DNA from: an uncultured Prevotellaceae bacterium
GTDB taxonomy: Bacteria; Bacteroidota; Bacteroidia; Bacteroidales; Bacteroidaceae
Assembly: GCA_900318915.1 (NCBI GenBank)
Contig: ONMI01000066.1
Span: 1-60,142, forward strand
DNA: 60,142 bases
Direction: 5' to 3'
Of this stretch, positions 10,601 to 19,521 are shown in pieces; position 1 is the stretch's first letter, and each line of letters starts with the position of its first letter. The position numbers and the translations under genes are program-made. The notes beneath the pieces were generated by a model, which searched no databases, had not been told where the DNA came from, and saw only the letters and a program-made list of their open reading frames with translations.

Positions 10601-12562
10601 ATGAACAGTATTTCTGAGGCAATCAGCATGTCGGGGTTCAAAACCATCGACTTTGTGATTCTCGTGTGCTACCTTATCCTTCTGGTGAGTCTGGGCCTGT
10701 TCCTCTCGCGCAACAAGGACGGCAAGGAAAAGAGCGCCAACGACTATTTTCTGGCCGGCAACACCCTTACCTGGTGGGCAGTGGGCGCCTCGCTCATCGC
10801 CGCCAACATCTCTGCCGAGCAGTTTATCGGCATGTCAGGAACCGGTTTCCGCGACGGTATCGCCATTGCCGCCTATGAGGTGATGGCCGCCGTGACCCTT
10901 GTGGTGATAGGCAAGTTCCTTCTGCCCGTGATGCTCGACCGCAAGATTTTCACCATTCCGCAGTTCCTGCGCGAGCGCTACAACGACGGTGTGGGTCTGG
11001 CCTTCTCCATTCTGTGGCTCTTCCTCTATGTGTTTGTGAACCTGACCTCCGTGGCGTGGTTGGGTGCCCTTGCCATCGAGCAGATATTGGGTCTGCAGGG
11101 TCTGGCCGTGAGTGTGGGCGGCTTTGAGATATCCATCCGCATGCTGATTATCCTCTTCCTCTTCGTCATCGCCGGTGTCTACTCCATCTACGGCGGTCTG
11201 GCCTCTGTGGCCTGGACCGATGTGATGCAGGTGACCTTCCTGGTGGGCGGTGGTCTGATTACCGCCTACGTAGCCCTGAAAGAGATGGGTGTGATTATGG
11301 GCACCGACGCCTTTGGCGCCCTTGGCCAGGTATACACCGACATGACCACCGGCACCCACGCCCAGGATGTGCACTTCCACCTGGTGATTCAGGAGAGCCA
11401 CAATGCGAGCGCCTTTGCCAACGTGCCCGGTATCGCCGCCGTGGTGGGCGGTGTATGGCTCACCAACTTGGGTTACTGGGGCTTCAACCAGTACATCATC
11501 CAGAAGGGTCTGGCCGCCAAGAACATCGACGAGGCCAAGAAAGGTCTTATCTTCGCCGGTTTCCTGAAGATCCTCATCCCCTTCATCGTGGTGCTGCCCG
11601 GTATCTGCGCCTACTACATCATGCAGGATCCCGAGAAGTTTGCCAGCATGAACCTTGCCGGCAACATCAATGTGGCCGACGACGCCTATCCCTGGCTCAT
11701 CCGCAACTTCACCCCGACCGGCATCAAGGGTCTGAGCTTCGCCGCCCTTACCGCCGCCATCATCTCCTCGCTGGCCTCGATGTTCAACTCCACCTCCACC
11801 CTCTTCACGATGGACATCTACAAGAAGTACATCAACAAGAACGCCGGTGACAAGCAGTTGGTGAATGTGGGCCGTCTGGTGGCCGTGTGCGCCCTTGTGA
11901 TAGCCCTTGTGGCCGTGAAGCCCCTTCTGGGCGGTCTTGACCAGGCCTTCCAGTACATTCAGGAGTACAGCGGTTTCATCTATCCGGGTATCATCACCGT
12001 GTTCGGCCTTGGTCTGCTGTGGAAGCGCGCTTCCTCCACCGCCGCCGTGTGGACCGCCATCATCACCATTCCGCTTGGCGTGCTCTTCAAGGTATGCCTG
12101 CCCCACGTGGCCTTCCAGTTCCGTGCCGGCTACATTTTCATCATCCTCGTTACCTTCTTCATCCTTGTGAGCTATCTCGACCGCAAGTATGTGAGCTGTG
12201 AGCAGCCCTCCGAGGGCGACCAGAAGAAGATGCTTCTCTGGGCCAAGGTGCTCGGCATAGCCGGTGCTGTTATGATTATCTGCGCCGCCATCGTGACCGC
12301 CCTCGGCGCCATGAATCCCGGTGCCGATCCCGACACCAACTTCATTGCCTATCTGAACGACATCGGCTTCCAGGCCTTCATCTTCTTCGGAGTGCTGGTG
12401 GGCTGCAATGCCGTTTGGCTCTACAGCAATGCCAAGGACCAGCAGCGCGACAAGAAGGCGCTGCCCATCAACCTGAATCTGTTCTCCACCACACGTGGCT
12501 ACACCTACGGAACGATAGGCATCTGCCTCATCACCTTCCTGCTGTACGCTATTCTGTGGTAA
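10601..12562 (+). CDS. Sodium/sugar symporter of the SSS (SGLT) family
   Basis: A 653-residue polytopic inner-membrane protein with about 14 hydrophobic segments typical of the solute:sodium symporter family. Visible landmarks are DYFLAGNTLTWWAVGASLIAANISAEQFIG near the N terminus, VYSIYGGLASVAWTDVMQV in the middle and the SSLASMFNSTSTLFTMDIYKK sodium-site segment around residues 388-408. It sits between an exported mutarotase and the AraR regulator, so L-arabinose is the most likely substrate. The family also moves glucose and galactose, so specificity is inferred from context. Confidence 0.92.
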   Translation: MNSISEAISMSGFKTIDFVILVCYLILLVSLGLFLSRNKDGKEKSANDYFLAGNTLTWWAVGASLIAANISAEQFIGMSGTGFRDGIAIAAYEVMAAVTLVVIGKFLLPVMLDRKIFTIPQFLRERYNDGVGLAFSILWLFLYVFVNLTSVAWLGALAIEQILGLQGLAVSVGGFEISIRMLIILFLFVIAGVYSIYGGLASVAWTDVMQVTFLVGGGLITAYVALKEMGVIMGTDAFGALGQVYTDMTTGTHAQDVHFHLVIQESHNASAFANVPGIAAVVGGVWLTNLGYWGFNQYIIQKGLAAKNIDEAKKGLIFAGFLKILIPFIVVLPGICAYYIMQDPEKFASMNLAGNINVADDAYPWLIRNFTPTGIKGLSFAALTAAIISSLASMFNSTSTLFTMDIYKKYINKNAGDKQLVNVGRLVAVCALVIALVAVKPLLGGLDQAFQYIQEYSGFIYPGIITVFGLGLLWKRASSTAAVWTAIITIPLGVLFKVCLPHVAFQFRAGYIFIILVTFFILVSYLDRKYVSCEQPSEGDQKKMLLWAKVLGIAGAVMIICAAIVTALGAMNPGADPDTNFIAYLNDIGFQAFIFFGVLVGCNAVWLYSNAKDQQRDKKALPINLNLFSTTRGYTYGTIGICLITFLLYAILW

Positions 12563-12575
12563 GCAATCATTCATG

Positions 12576-12610
12576 CCTCGGGAGCATGCCTTGAAGGGCT
12601 GCTCCCGGGG
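12576..12610 (+). other. Intercistronic hairpin between symporter and araR
   Basis: CCTCGGGAGCA and TGCTCCCGGGG form an 11-bp stem (one G-T wobble) around a 13-base loop, 14 bases after the symporter stop. There is no T run, so it may stabilise or process the mRNA, or partly attenuate it. Confidence 0.55.
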
Positions 12611-12643
12611 ATTTTCCCAACAAAGAAAACCAACCCAACAACA

Positions 12644-13321
12644 ATGACAGGTTATTACGGCGAACACTCCAAGGTATGGGTATCGGTAGACTGCATCATC
12701 TTCGGTTTCGACCACGGAAAGTTGGAACTGCTGATAGGCAGGCGTCAGATGGACCCTGGCCGCGGCGAGTGGTCGCTCTATGGAGGATTTGTCAGTCCGG
12801 AAGAGACGCTTGAAGAAGCCGCGAGCCGTGTGCTGCTGAGTCTGACAGGTCTGAAGAAAGTGTATATGCGTCAGGTGGGCGCTTTCAGCGCAGTGGACCG
12901 TGACCCCGGCGAGCGTGTCATATCAGTAGCCTTCTGCGCACTTATCAACGTGAAGGACTACGACGACACGCTCCGCAAGGAATACGGTCTGGAATGGGTG
13001 GACGTGCAGACACTGCCTCCCCTCTACTCCGACCACAACGAGATGGTGAAGCAAGCCATCGGCCTTCTGCGCCGCCGCATCGCCACGGAGCCCCTCTACT
13101 TCAACCTGCTGCCCGACCTCTTCACGCTGACCCAGCTGCAGCATGTGTACGAGGCCATTCTGGGCGAGGAGATTGACAAGCGCAACTTCCGCAAGCGCGT
13201 GAAGACGATGCACTTCATCGAGCAGACCAGTCTGGTAGACAAGCAGACCTCGAAGCGCGGAGCCCAGCTCTACCGTTTCAACAAGCGCAATCTGGGGAGC
13301 AGTTCCTCCTTCAAACTATAG
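12644..13321 (+). CDS. araR: AraR-type regulator: inactive Nudix domain plus winged helix
   Basis: This 225-residue cytosolic regulator matches the Bacteroides AraR (BT0354) architecture. The N-terminal Nudix fold (about 1-140) senses arabinose, and a C-terminal winged helix (about 145-225; LPDLFTLTQLQHVYEAILGE) binds DNA. The Nudix box is degraded: where hydrolases have REUxEExGU this protein reads RVLLSLTGL, so the metal-binding glutamates are missing and hydrolysis is not expected. That is characteristic of the family, which represses arabinose genes and is released by L-arabinose (established for BT0354). It lies inside the operon it probably controls. Confidence 0.88.
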   Translation: MTGYYGEHSKVWVSVDCIIFGFDHGKLELLIGRRQMDPGRGEWSLYGGFVSPEETLEEAASRVLLSLTGLKKVYMRQVGAFSAVDRDPGERVISVAFCALINVKDYDDTLRKEYGLEWVDVQTLPPLYSDHNEMVKQAIGLLRRRIATEPLYFNLLPDLFTLTQLQHVYEAILGEEIDKRNFRKRVKTMHFIEQTSLVDKQTSKRGAQLYRFNKRNLGSSSSFKL

Positions 13322-13365
13322 AGAGCAACGAATACGGCTGAAAAATACAAAAAACAGAGAACAAC

Positions 13366-14064
13366 ATGTTAGAAGAACTGAAAGAGAAAGTGTTTCGTGC
13401 CAACCTTGACCTGGTGAAGCACAACTTAGTAATATTCACCTGGGGCAACGTGTCGGGCATAGACCGTGAGAAAGGCCTTGTGGTAATCAAGCCCTCGGGT
13501 GTGGACTATGACAAGATGAAAGCCAGCGACATGGTAGTGGTAGACCTGGCCACCGGCAAGGTGGTGGAAGGCGACCTGAACCCCTCGTCGGACACTCCCA
13601 CCCACCTGGTGCTTTACCGTGAGTTTCCCGAGATAGGCGGTATCGTGCATACCCACTCCACCTACGCCACCGCTTGGGCCCAGGCCGGTAAGGACATCCC
13701 CAATATCGGCACCACCCATGCCGACTATTTCCACGACGAGATACCCTGCACCGACGACATGGTGGAGAGCCAGATGGCCGAGTATGAGAAAGAGACCGGT
13801 GTGGTGATAGTGGACCGCATCCGCAAGGGCAACATCAACCCCATGCACACCCCCGGTGTGCTGGTGAAGAACCATGGTCCCTTCTCGTGGGGCAAGAATC
13901 CCGACAACGCCGTGTACAACTCGGTGGTGATGGAGCAGGTGGCCAAGATGGCCTTCGTGTCGTTCTGCGTGAACCCCGCCACGACGATGAATCCGCTGCT
14001 TGTGGAGAAGCACTTCAGCCGCAAGCACGGTCCCAACGCCTACTACGGCCAGAAGAAGAAATAA
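13366..14064 (+). CDS. araD: L-ribulose-5-phosphate 4-epimerase
   Basis: This 232-residue class II aldolase-fold enzyme converts L-ribulose 5-phosphate to D-xylulose 5-phosphate, the exit step of arabinose catabolism. Zinc-binding and catalytic landmarks are present: [39 protein letters not shown] (metal histidines), [11 protein letters not shown] and KNHGPFSWG. Its length is normal for the family. It follows araR by 44 bases and precedes araA by 51. Confidence 0.95.
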   Translation: MLEELKEKVFRANLDLVKHNLVIFTWGNVSGIDREKGLVVIKPSGVDYDKMKASDMVVVDLATGKVVEGDLNPSSDTPTHLVLYREFPEIGGIVHTHSTYATAWAQAGKDIPNIGTTHADYFHDEIPCTDDMVESQMAEYEKETGVVIVDRIRKGNINPMHTPGVLVKNHGPFSWGKNPDNAVYNSVVMEQVAKMAFVSFCVNPATTMNPLLVEKHFSRKHGPNAYYGQKKK

Positions 14065-14115
14065 CCCCTTATTATACAGAACCTTAACAGCTAACAATTA
14101 AATAAAGAATCTATT

Positions 14116-15657
14116 ATGATAAAAGCATTTGAGAATTACGAGATTTGGTGGGTAACAGGTGCACAGCTCCTTTACGGAGGCGATGCCGTGGTGGCCGTTG
14201 ACGCCCATTCGAAAGAGATGGTCGACGGTCTGAACGACAGCGGTATCATCCCCATCAAGGTGGTGTACAAAGGCACTGCCAACAGCAGCAAGGAAGTGGA
14301 AGCCGTGATGAAGGCCGCCAACAACGACGACAAGTGCGTGGGCATCATCACCTGGATGCACACCTTCTCTCCCGCCAAGATGTGGATTAAGGGTCTGCAG
14401 GACCTCCAGAAACCCCTGCTCCACTTCCACACCCAGTACAACGCCGAGATACCCTGGGAAACCATGGACATGGACTTCATGAATCTGAACCAGAGCGCCC
14501 ACGGCGACATCGAGTTCGGGCACATCTGCACCCGCATGCGCGTGGCCCGCAAGGTTGTGTGCGGTTACTGGAAGAACGAGGAGGCCCAGCAGAAGATAGC
14601 CGTTTGGGCCCGTGTGGCCGCCGGTGTGGCAGACGCCAAGAACGTGCGCTGCCTGATGTTCGGTATGAACATGAACAATGTGGCCGTGACCGACGGCGAC
14701 CGTGTGGAGTTTGAGCAGCGTTTGGGCTACCATGTGGACTACTACCCCGTGAGCTCGCTGATGGACTACTTCAAGAAGGTGACCGACGCCGAGGCCGACG
14801 CCCTGGTAGAGGAGTACAAGCAAGCCTACAGCATCAAGATAGACGAGAGCGGTGAGGAAGTATACTGGCAGAAGGTGAAGAACGCCGCCAAGGCAGAGAT
14901 AGCCCTGCGCCGCGTACTGAAGGACGAGGGCGCCACCGCCTTCACCACCAACTTCGACGACCTTGGCGACGCCGACATCGACGATCCCAACTTCGTGGGC
15001 TTCGACCAGATTCCCGGTCTTGCCTCTCAGCGTCTGATGGCCGAGGGTATCGGTTTCGGTGCCGAGGGCGACTGGAAGACCGCCTGTCTGTACCGCACCC
15101 TTTGGGTGATGCAGCAGGGCATGCCCCGCGGCTGCTCCTTCCTGGAGGACTACACGCTCAACTTCGCCGGCGACCGCAGTTCGTGTCTGCAGAGCCACAT
15201 GCTCGAGGTATGTCCGCTCATCGCTGTCGACAAACCCAAGCTCGAGGTTCACTTCCTGGGCATCGGCATCCGCAAGCAGCAGACCGCCCGCCTCGTGTTC
15301 ACCTCGAAGGTAGGCCGCGGCATCAAGGCCACTGTTGTGGACCTTGGCAACCGTTTCCGTCTTATCTCGCAGGAAGTGGAGTGCATTGAGCCCAAGCCCA
15401 TGCCCAACCTGCCCGTGGCTTCCGCCCTGTGGGTACCCCAACCCACCTTCGAGATTGGCGCCGGTGCTTGGATTCTGGCCGGCGGCACCCATCACAGTGC
15501 TTTCTCCTACGACATCAACGAGGAGTATTGGGAAGACTTCGCCGAGATGCTTGGCATCGAGTATGTGAAGATCAACAAGGACACTAAGACGAGCGAGTTT
15601 AAGCAGACACTGCGCAACAATGAAGTATACTTCATGCTGAATAAGGCGCTTAGATAA
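14116..15657 (+). CDS. araA: L-arabinose isomerase
   Basis: This 513-residue manganese-dependent cytosolic isomerase converts L-arabinose to L-ribulose. The N terminus (YEIWWVTGAQLLYGGDAV) and the central motif THMHTFSPAKMW-like WMHTFSPAKMWIKGL are typical. Active-site regions include AEGIGFGAEGDWKTA (catalytic glutamate), FLEDYTLNF and the C-terminal GGTHHSAFS histidine. Its stop codon at 15655-15657 is also the edge of an 11-bp repeat array. The next sugar gene, araB, starts 634 bases later instead of the usual short gap, because a small element lies between them. Confidence 0.97.
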   Translation: MIKAFENYEIWWVTGAQLLYGGDAVVAVDAHSKEMVDGLNDSGIIPIKVVYKGTANSSKEVEAVMKAANNDDKCVGIITWMHTFSPAKMWIKGLQDLQKPLLHFHTQYNAEIPWETMDMDFMNLNQSAHGDIEFGHICTRMRVARKVVCGYWKNEEAQQKIAVWARVAAGVADAKNVRCLMFGMNMNNVAVTDGDRVEFEQRLGYHVDYYPVSSLMDYFKKVTDAEADALVEEYKQAYSIKIDESGEEVYWQKVKNAAKAEIALRRVLKDEGATAFTTNFDDLGDADIDDPNFVGFDQIPGLASQRLMAEGIGFGAEGDWKTACLYRTLWVMQQGMPRGCSFLEDYTLNFAGDRSSCLQSHMLEVCPLIAVDKPKLEVHFLGIGIRKQQTARLVFTSKVGRGIKATVVDLGNRFRLISQEVECIEPKPMPNLPVASALWVPQPTFEIGAGAWILAGGTHHSAFSYDINEEYWEDFAEMLGIEYVKINKDTKTSEFKQTLRNNEVYFMLNKALR

Positions 15658-15771
15658 AGGGAAGTTAAAGGGAAGTTAAAAGGAAGTTAAAAGGAAGTTA
15701 AAAGGAAGTTAAAAGGAAGTTAAAAGGAAGTTAAAAGGAAGTTAAAAGGAAGTTAAAAGGAAGTTAAAAAC
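15655..15771 (+). repeat. Array of 11-bp direct repeats directly after araA
   Basis: Ten copies of AAGTT begin at 15662 and then every 11 bases to 15761, with no phase slip. The usual unit is AAGTTAAAAGG; the first copy is AAGTTAAAGGG and the last degenerates to AAGTTAAAAAC. The first partial unit overlaps the araA stop codon. Every unit contains TAA and, since 11 is not a multiple of three, the array closes all three forward frames. A second array of the same unit occurs at 57014-57085. Confidence 0.95.
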
Positions 15772-15813
15772 ATTTGTTGTTTATTGGAAGATATCTATTT
15801 AAAGTTTAGAAAT

Positions 15814-16197
15814 ATGGGATTTAGTTTTAAGGACATCATTGCATGGCAAAAAGCTTATGAGTTTGTCTTACTGACATACAAGACAACACGTAAGTTTCCT
15901 AATTTCGAGAAATTTGGACTTGCCTCGCAATTTCAACGTGCAGCAGTCTCAATTGCCGCAAATATCGCTGAAGGTTCTAAGAAACTAAGCAGGGCCGACA
16001 AACTAAGACTATTGAACATAGCACAGGGAAGCCTTGAAGAATGCCGTTTCTATGTAATGCTTGCCAAAGACCTTCAATATATCGACGAAGATGAATTACA
16101 ATCCCTTAACTACAGTCTTAATGGCACAAGTTACTATCTTAACTCCTATTGCAAAGCCATAACAGAGAATAGGGCTATAAAAGATAACGACCTGTAA
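15814..16197 (+). CDS. Four-helix-bundle protein (S23 / Avd-like family)
   Basis: A 127-residue small protein of the four-helix-bundle family found in 23S rRNA intervening sequences and related to Avd accessory proteins. Family landmarks are the AWQKAYEFV start, FGLASQFQRAAVSIAANIAEGS in helix two and GSLEECRFYVMLAKDL in helix three. The ATG at 15814 is preferred over an upstream TTG because it begins the conserved domain. The biochemical role of free-standing members is not established; basic, nucleic-acid-binding bundles are known for Avd. The gene is AT-rich compared with its neighbours and flanked by direct and inverted 11-bp repeats. Confidence 0.88.
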   Translation: MGFSFKDIIAWQKAYEFVLLTYKTTRKFPNFEKFGLASQFQRAAVSIAANIAEGSKKLSRADKLRLLNIAQGSLEECRFYVMLAKDLQYIDEDELQSLNYSLNGTSYYLNSYCKAITENRAIKDNDL

Positions 16198-16225
16198 AAT
16201 CATTTATCATGATAGCAAAAGACGA

Positions 16226-16249
16226 CCTTTTAACTTCCCCTTATAACTT
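16226..16249 (-). repeat. Inverted copies of the 11-bp repeat after the four-helix-bundle gene
   Basis: CCTTTTAACTT (16226-16236) is the exact reverse complement of the array unit AAGTTAAAAGG. CCTTATAACTT (16239-16249) is a one-mismatch copy offset by 13 bases. In RNA these could pair with the left array and bring the two ends of the element together. Confidence 0.85.
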
Positions 16250-16291
16250 CCTCTTGAGGACCTGTTTCATTAACGATAAAAAAGAGAAAAT

Positions 16292-17884
16292 ATGACTCCA
16301 AGACAAACGATAGACTCGGGCAAGGCCATTCTGGGTATAGAATTCGGCTCCACCCGTATCAAGGCCGTTCTCATCGACGAGGAGAACAAGCCTATAGCCC
16401 AGGGCAGCCACGAATGGGAGAACCAACTCATCGACGGCCTCTGGACCTACAGCATCGAAGCCATTCTGTACGGACTGCAGGACTGCTACGCCACCCTGCG
16501 CGCCGACGTACGCAAGCAGTATGACACCGAGATAGAGATTCTGGCCGGCATCGGCGTGAGCGCCATGATGCACGGCTACATGGCCTTCGACGAGCACAAC
16601 GAGATTCTGGTACCCTTCCGCACCTGGCGCAACACCAACACGGCCAAGGCCGCGGCCGCGCTGTCGGACCTCTTCGTGTATAACATTCCCCTCCGCTGGA
16701 GCATCTCCCACCTCTACGAGGCCATTCTCGACAATGAGGAGCATGTGGGCGACATCAAGTACCTGACCACACTGGCCAGCTACATCCACTGGCGCCTCAC
16801 CGGAAAGAAAGTGCTGGGTATCGGTGATGCCAGCGGCATGCTGCCCATCGACCCCGAGACGAAGAACTACTCGGCCACGATGGTGGAGAAGTTCAACAAG
16901 CTGATTGCCCCGAAGGGTTTCAGCTGGCAGCTGCTCGACATTCTGCCCCAGGTGCTGGTGGCCGGTGAGAACGCCGGTTTCCTGACCGAGGCCGGAGCCA
17001 AGCTGCTCGACGTGTCGGGCCATCTGAAACAAGGCATCCCCCTCTGTCCTCCCGAAGGCGACGCCGGCACCGGCATGGTGGCCACCAACGCCGTGAAGCA
17101 GCGCACGGGCAATGTATCGGCCGGCACCTCCTCCTTCTCGATGATAGTGCTGGAGAAAGACCTGTCGAAGCCCTATGAGATGATTGACATGGTGACCACC
17201 CCCGACGGCAGCCTCGTGGCCATGGTGCACTGCAACAACTGCACCTCCGACCTGAACGCCTGGGTGAACCTGTTCAAGGAGTATCAGCAGCTGCTCGGTG
17301 TGCCCGTAGACATGAACGAGGTGTTCGGCAAGCTGTACAACAACGCCCTGACAGGCGATGCCGACTGCGGCGGTCTCATCTCCTACAACTACATCTCCGG
17401 CGAGCCTGTGACCGGCTTTGCCGAAGGCCGTCCGCTCTTTGTGCGTTCCGCCAACGATAAGTTCACGCTTGCCAACTTCATGCGTGCCCACCTCTACGCC
17501 TCGGTCGGTGTGCTGAAGATAGGCAACGACATTCTGTTCAACGAAGAGAAAATCAAGGTGGACCGCATCACGGGCCACGGCGGTCTGTTCAAGACCAAGG
17601 GTGTGGGACAGCGTGTGCTGGCCGCCGCCATCAACTCTCCCATCTCCGTGATGGAGACTGCCGGCGAAGGTGGCGCCTGGGGTATCGCCCTTCTCGCCTC
17701 GTATGTGGTGAACAACGGCGACAAGGAGAATCTGGCCGACTGGCTCGAGCACAAGGTGTTTGCCGGCAACGCCGGTGTGGAGATAGCCCCCACTGCCGAG
17801 GACGTGGCCGGTTTCAACAAGTACATAGAGCGCTACAAGGCCGGTCTCGGCATCGAAGCCGCCGCCGTGAAGTGCAAGGCATAA
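16292..17884 (+). CDS. araB: FGGY-family carbohydrate kinase, probable L-ribulokinase
   Basis: A 530-residue sugar kinase with the two-domain FGGY/actin fold. The N-terminal phosphate loop is [16 protein letters not shown], and [14 protein letters not shown] lies in the sugar-binding region. C-terminal nucleotide-binding segments include [19 protein letters not shown] and [16 protein letters not shown]. In the arabinose operon it should phosphorylate L-ribulose for AraD. It belongs to the alternative Bacteroides ribulokinase group (as at BT0350) rather than the classical E. coli AraB type; that assignment rests on operon position and motif style. Confidence 0.88.
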   Translation: MTPRQTIDSGKAILGIEFGSTRIKAVLIDEENKPIAQGSHEWENQLIDGLWTYSIEAILYGLQDCYATLRADVRKQYDTEIEILAGIGVSAMMHGYMAFDEHNEILVPFRTWRNTNTAKAAAALSDLFVYNIPLRWSISHLYEAILDNEEHVGDIKYLTTLASYIHWRLTGKKVLGIGDASGMLPIDPETKNYSATMVEKFNKLIAPKGFSWQLLDILPQVLVAGENAGFLTEAGAKLLDVSGHLKQGIPLCPPEGDAGTGMVATNAVKQRTGNVSAGTSSFSMIVLEKDLSKPYEMIDMVTTPDGSLVAMVHCNNCTSDLNAWVNLFKEYQQLLGVPVDMNEVFGKLYNNALTGDADCGGLISYNYISGEPVTGFAEGRPLFVRSANDKFTLANFMRAHLYASVGVLKIGNDILFNEEKIKVDRITGHGGLFKTKGVGQRVLAAAINSPISVMETAGEGGAWGIALLASYVVNNGDKENLADWLEHKVFAGNAGVEIAPTAEDVAGFNKYIERYKAGLGIEAAAVKCKA

Positions 17885-17925
17885 CCTACAGGCAAGAACC
17901 TAAAAAACGACGAACAATAGAACCC

Positions 17926-19485
17926 ATGAAGAAAATTGTCTCAGCAGTAATCTTTGCTGCACTCTCCCTCAGCGCCACGGCCCAGGATGCCACCCTTCGC
18001 ATCGCTGCTGACAAGGGCACCCAGAAGATACACAAAGAGATCTACGGGCAGTTTGCCGAGCACCTCGGCACCTGCATCTACGGCGGTCTGTGGGTAGGCC
18101 CCGAGTCGCCCATTCCCAATACCGACGGCTACCGCAACGATGTGCTCCAGGCCCTGAAAGACCTGAAGGTGCCCGTGCTGCGCTGGCCCGGCGGCTGTTT
18201 TGCCGACGAGTATCACTGGCGCGACGGTATCGGTCCCCGTTCGGAGCGTCCGAAGATGCAGAACAACAATTGGGGCGGCACCATCGAGGACAACTCGTTC
18301 GGCACCCATGAGTTTCTGAACCTCTGCGAGCTGCTGGGCTGCGAGCCCTACATCAGCGGCAACGTAGGCAGCGGCACCGTGGAGGAGTTGGCCAAGTGGG
18401 TGGAATACATGACCAGCGACGGTGACACGCCGATGGCCAAGCTGCGCCGCCAGAACGGCCGCGACAAAGCCTGGAAGGTGAAATTCCTGGGTGTGGGCAA
18501 CGAGAGCTGGGGCTGCGGCGGCAACATGCGTCCGGAGTACTACAGCGACCTCTTCCGCCGCTACCAGTGCTACTGCCGCAACTACGACGGCAACCAGCTC
18601 TACAAGATAGCGAGCGGTGCCAGCGACTACGACTACAACTGGACGAAGGTGCTGATGGAGAATGTAGGCCATCTGATGCACGGTGTGTCTCTGCACTACT
18701 ACACCGTGACCGGCTGGACCGGCAGCAAAGGCAGCGCCACGAAGTTCAGCGACGATGACTATTACTGGACGATGGGCAAATGCCTTGAGATAGAAGACGT
18801 GATAAAGCGCCACGCCGCCATCATGGACGTGAAAGACCCGCAGAAGAAGATTGGTCTGCTCGTAGATGAATGGGGTACCTGGTGGGATGAGGAACCCGGC
18901 ACCGTGAGCGGGCACCTGTACCAGCAGAACTCCATGCGCGACGCCTTTGTGGCCGCTCTCTCGCTGAACGTGTTCCACCGCCACACCGACCGTGTTCGCA
19001 TGGCCAACATCGCCCAGGTGGTGAACGTGCTGCAGTCGATGATACTGACCGATACCAAGGGAACCGGCCACATGGTGCTCACCCCGACCTACCATGTGTT
19101 CAACCTGTACAAAGGTTTCCAGGAAGCCACCTATCTGCCCATCGAGGCCCGTTGCGACACCATGAGCGTGCGCGGCGACAACCGCACCCCCACGCGCAAG
19201 GTGCCCCTCGTTTCGATGTCGGCCGCCAAGAAAGCCGACGGCGGCATCATCGTGTCGCTGGCCAACGTGAGTCTGGACAAGGCCCAGGAAGTGGAGATTT
19301 CTCTCGACGGTTACCAAGCCCGCAAGGCCACCGGCAAGCTCCTCACCTGCAAGCAGATAACCGACTACAATGACTTTGAGCATCCCGACCGTGTGGCTCC
19401 CGCAGCCATGAAAGACCTGAAGGTGAAGAAGAACACCCTGAAGGTGAAGTTGCCCGCCAAGTCGATAGCCGTCATTGAACTATAA
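17926..19485 (+). CDS. Exported GH51 alpha-L-arabinofuranosidase
   Basis: This retaining glycosidase removes terminal arabinofuranose from arabinans, arabinoxylans or arabinogalactans. The start is the ATG at 17926 ([20 protein letters not shown]), which gives a proper signal peptide; the frame upstream overlaps the kinase gene. The mature 519-residue product has the (beta/alpha)8 domain, with acid/base Glu193 in GVGNESWG and nucleophile Glu315 in [10 protein letters not shown], then a C-terminal beta domain. It probably works in the periplasm and supplies free arabinose to the symporter encoded upstream. Confidence 0.93.
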   Translation: MKKIVSAVIFAALSLSATAQDATLRIAADKGTQKIHKEIYGQFAEHLGTCIYGGLWVGPESPIPNTDGYRNDVLQALKDLKVPVLRWPGGCFADEYHWRDGIGPRSERPKMQNNNWGGTIEDNSFGTHEFLNLCELLGCEPYISGNVGSGTVEELAKWVEYMTSDGDTPMAKLRRQNGRDKAWKVKFLGVGNESWGCGGNMRPEYYSDLFRRYQCYCRNYDGNQLYKIASGASDYDYNWTKVLMENVGHLMHGVSLHYYTVTGWTGSKGSATKFSDDDYYWTMGKCLEIEDVIKRHAAIMDVKDPQKKIGLLVDEWGTWWDEEPGTVSGHLYQQNSMRDAFVAALSLNVFHRHTDRVRMANIAQVVNVLQSMILTDTKGTGHMVLTPTYHVFNLYKGFQEATYLPIEARCDTMSVRGDNRTPTRKVPLVSMSAAKKADGGIIVSLANVSLDKAQEVEISLDGYQARKATGKLLTCKQITDYNDFEHPDRVAPAAMKDLKVKKNTLKVKLPAKSIAVIEL

Positions 19486-19521
19486 CACAAAAAGAATAAC
19501 AAACCTTTTAAAAAAAGAGAC

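Larger units (their letters stand above)
15655..16250 (+). mobile_element. Candidate four-helix-bundle element between araA and araB
   Basis: A compact unit interrupts the arabinose operon: ten phased 11-bp repeats (AAGTTAAAAGG type) on the left, an AT-rich four-helix-bundle gene in the middle, and two inverted repeat copies on the right. Its base composition is clearly lower in GC than araA and araB on either side. Four-helix-bundle (S23) genes are known as intervening sequences in 23S rRNA of some bacteria, flanked by complementary ends. This unit has the same logic in a protein operon. Mobility is inferred; no transposase or target duplication was identified. Confidence 0.5.

Noticed and set aside
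10835-12715. Minus-strand frame of 626 codons opposite the sodium/sugar symporter
   Set aside because: His/Gly/Val-rich antisense translation typical of this genome; the symporter reading is certain.
12644-13321. Active Nudix hydrolase
   Set aside because: The Nudix box lacks its catalytic glutamates, and a winged-helix domain plus arabinose context fit the AraR regulator.
15655-15771. CRISPR array
   Set aside because: The units are 11 bases with no unique spacers and no cas genes, so this is a simple tandem repeat array.
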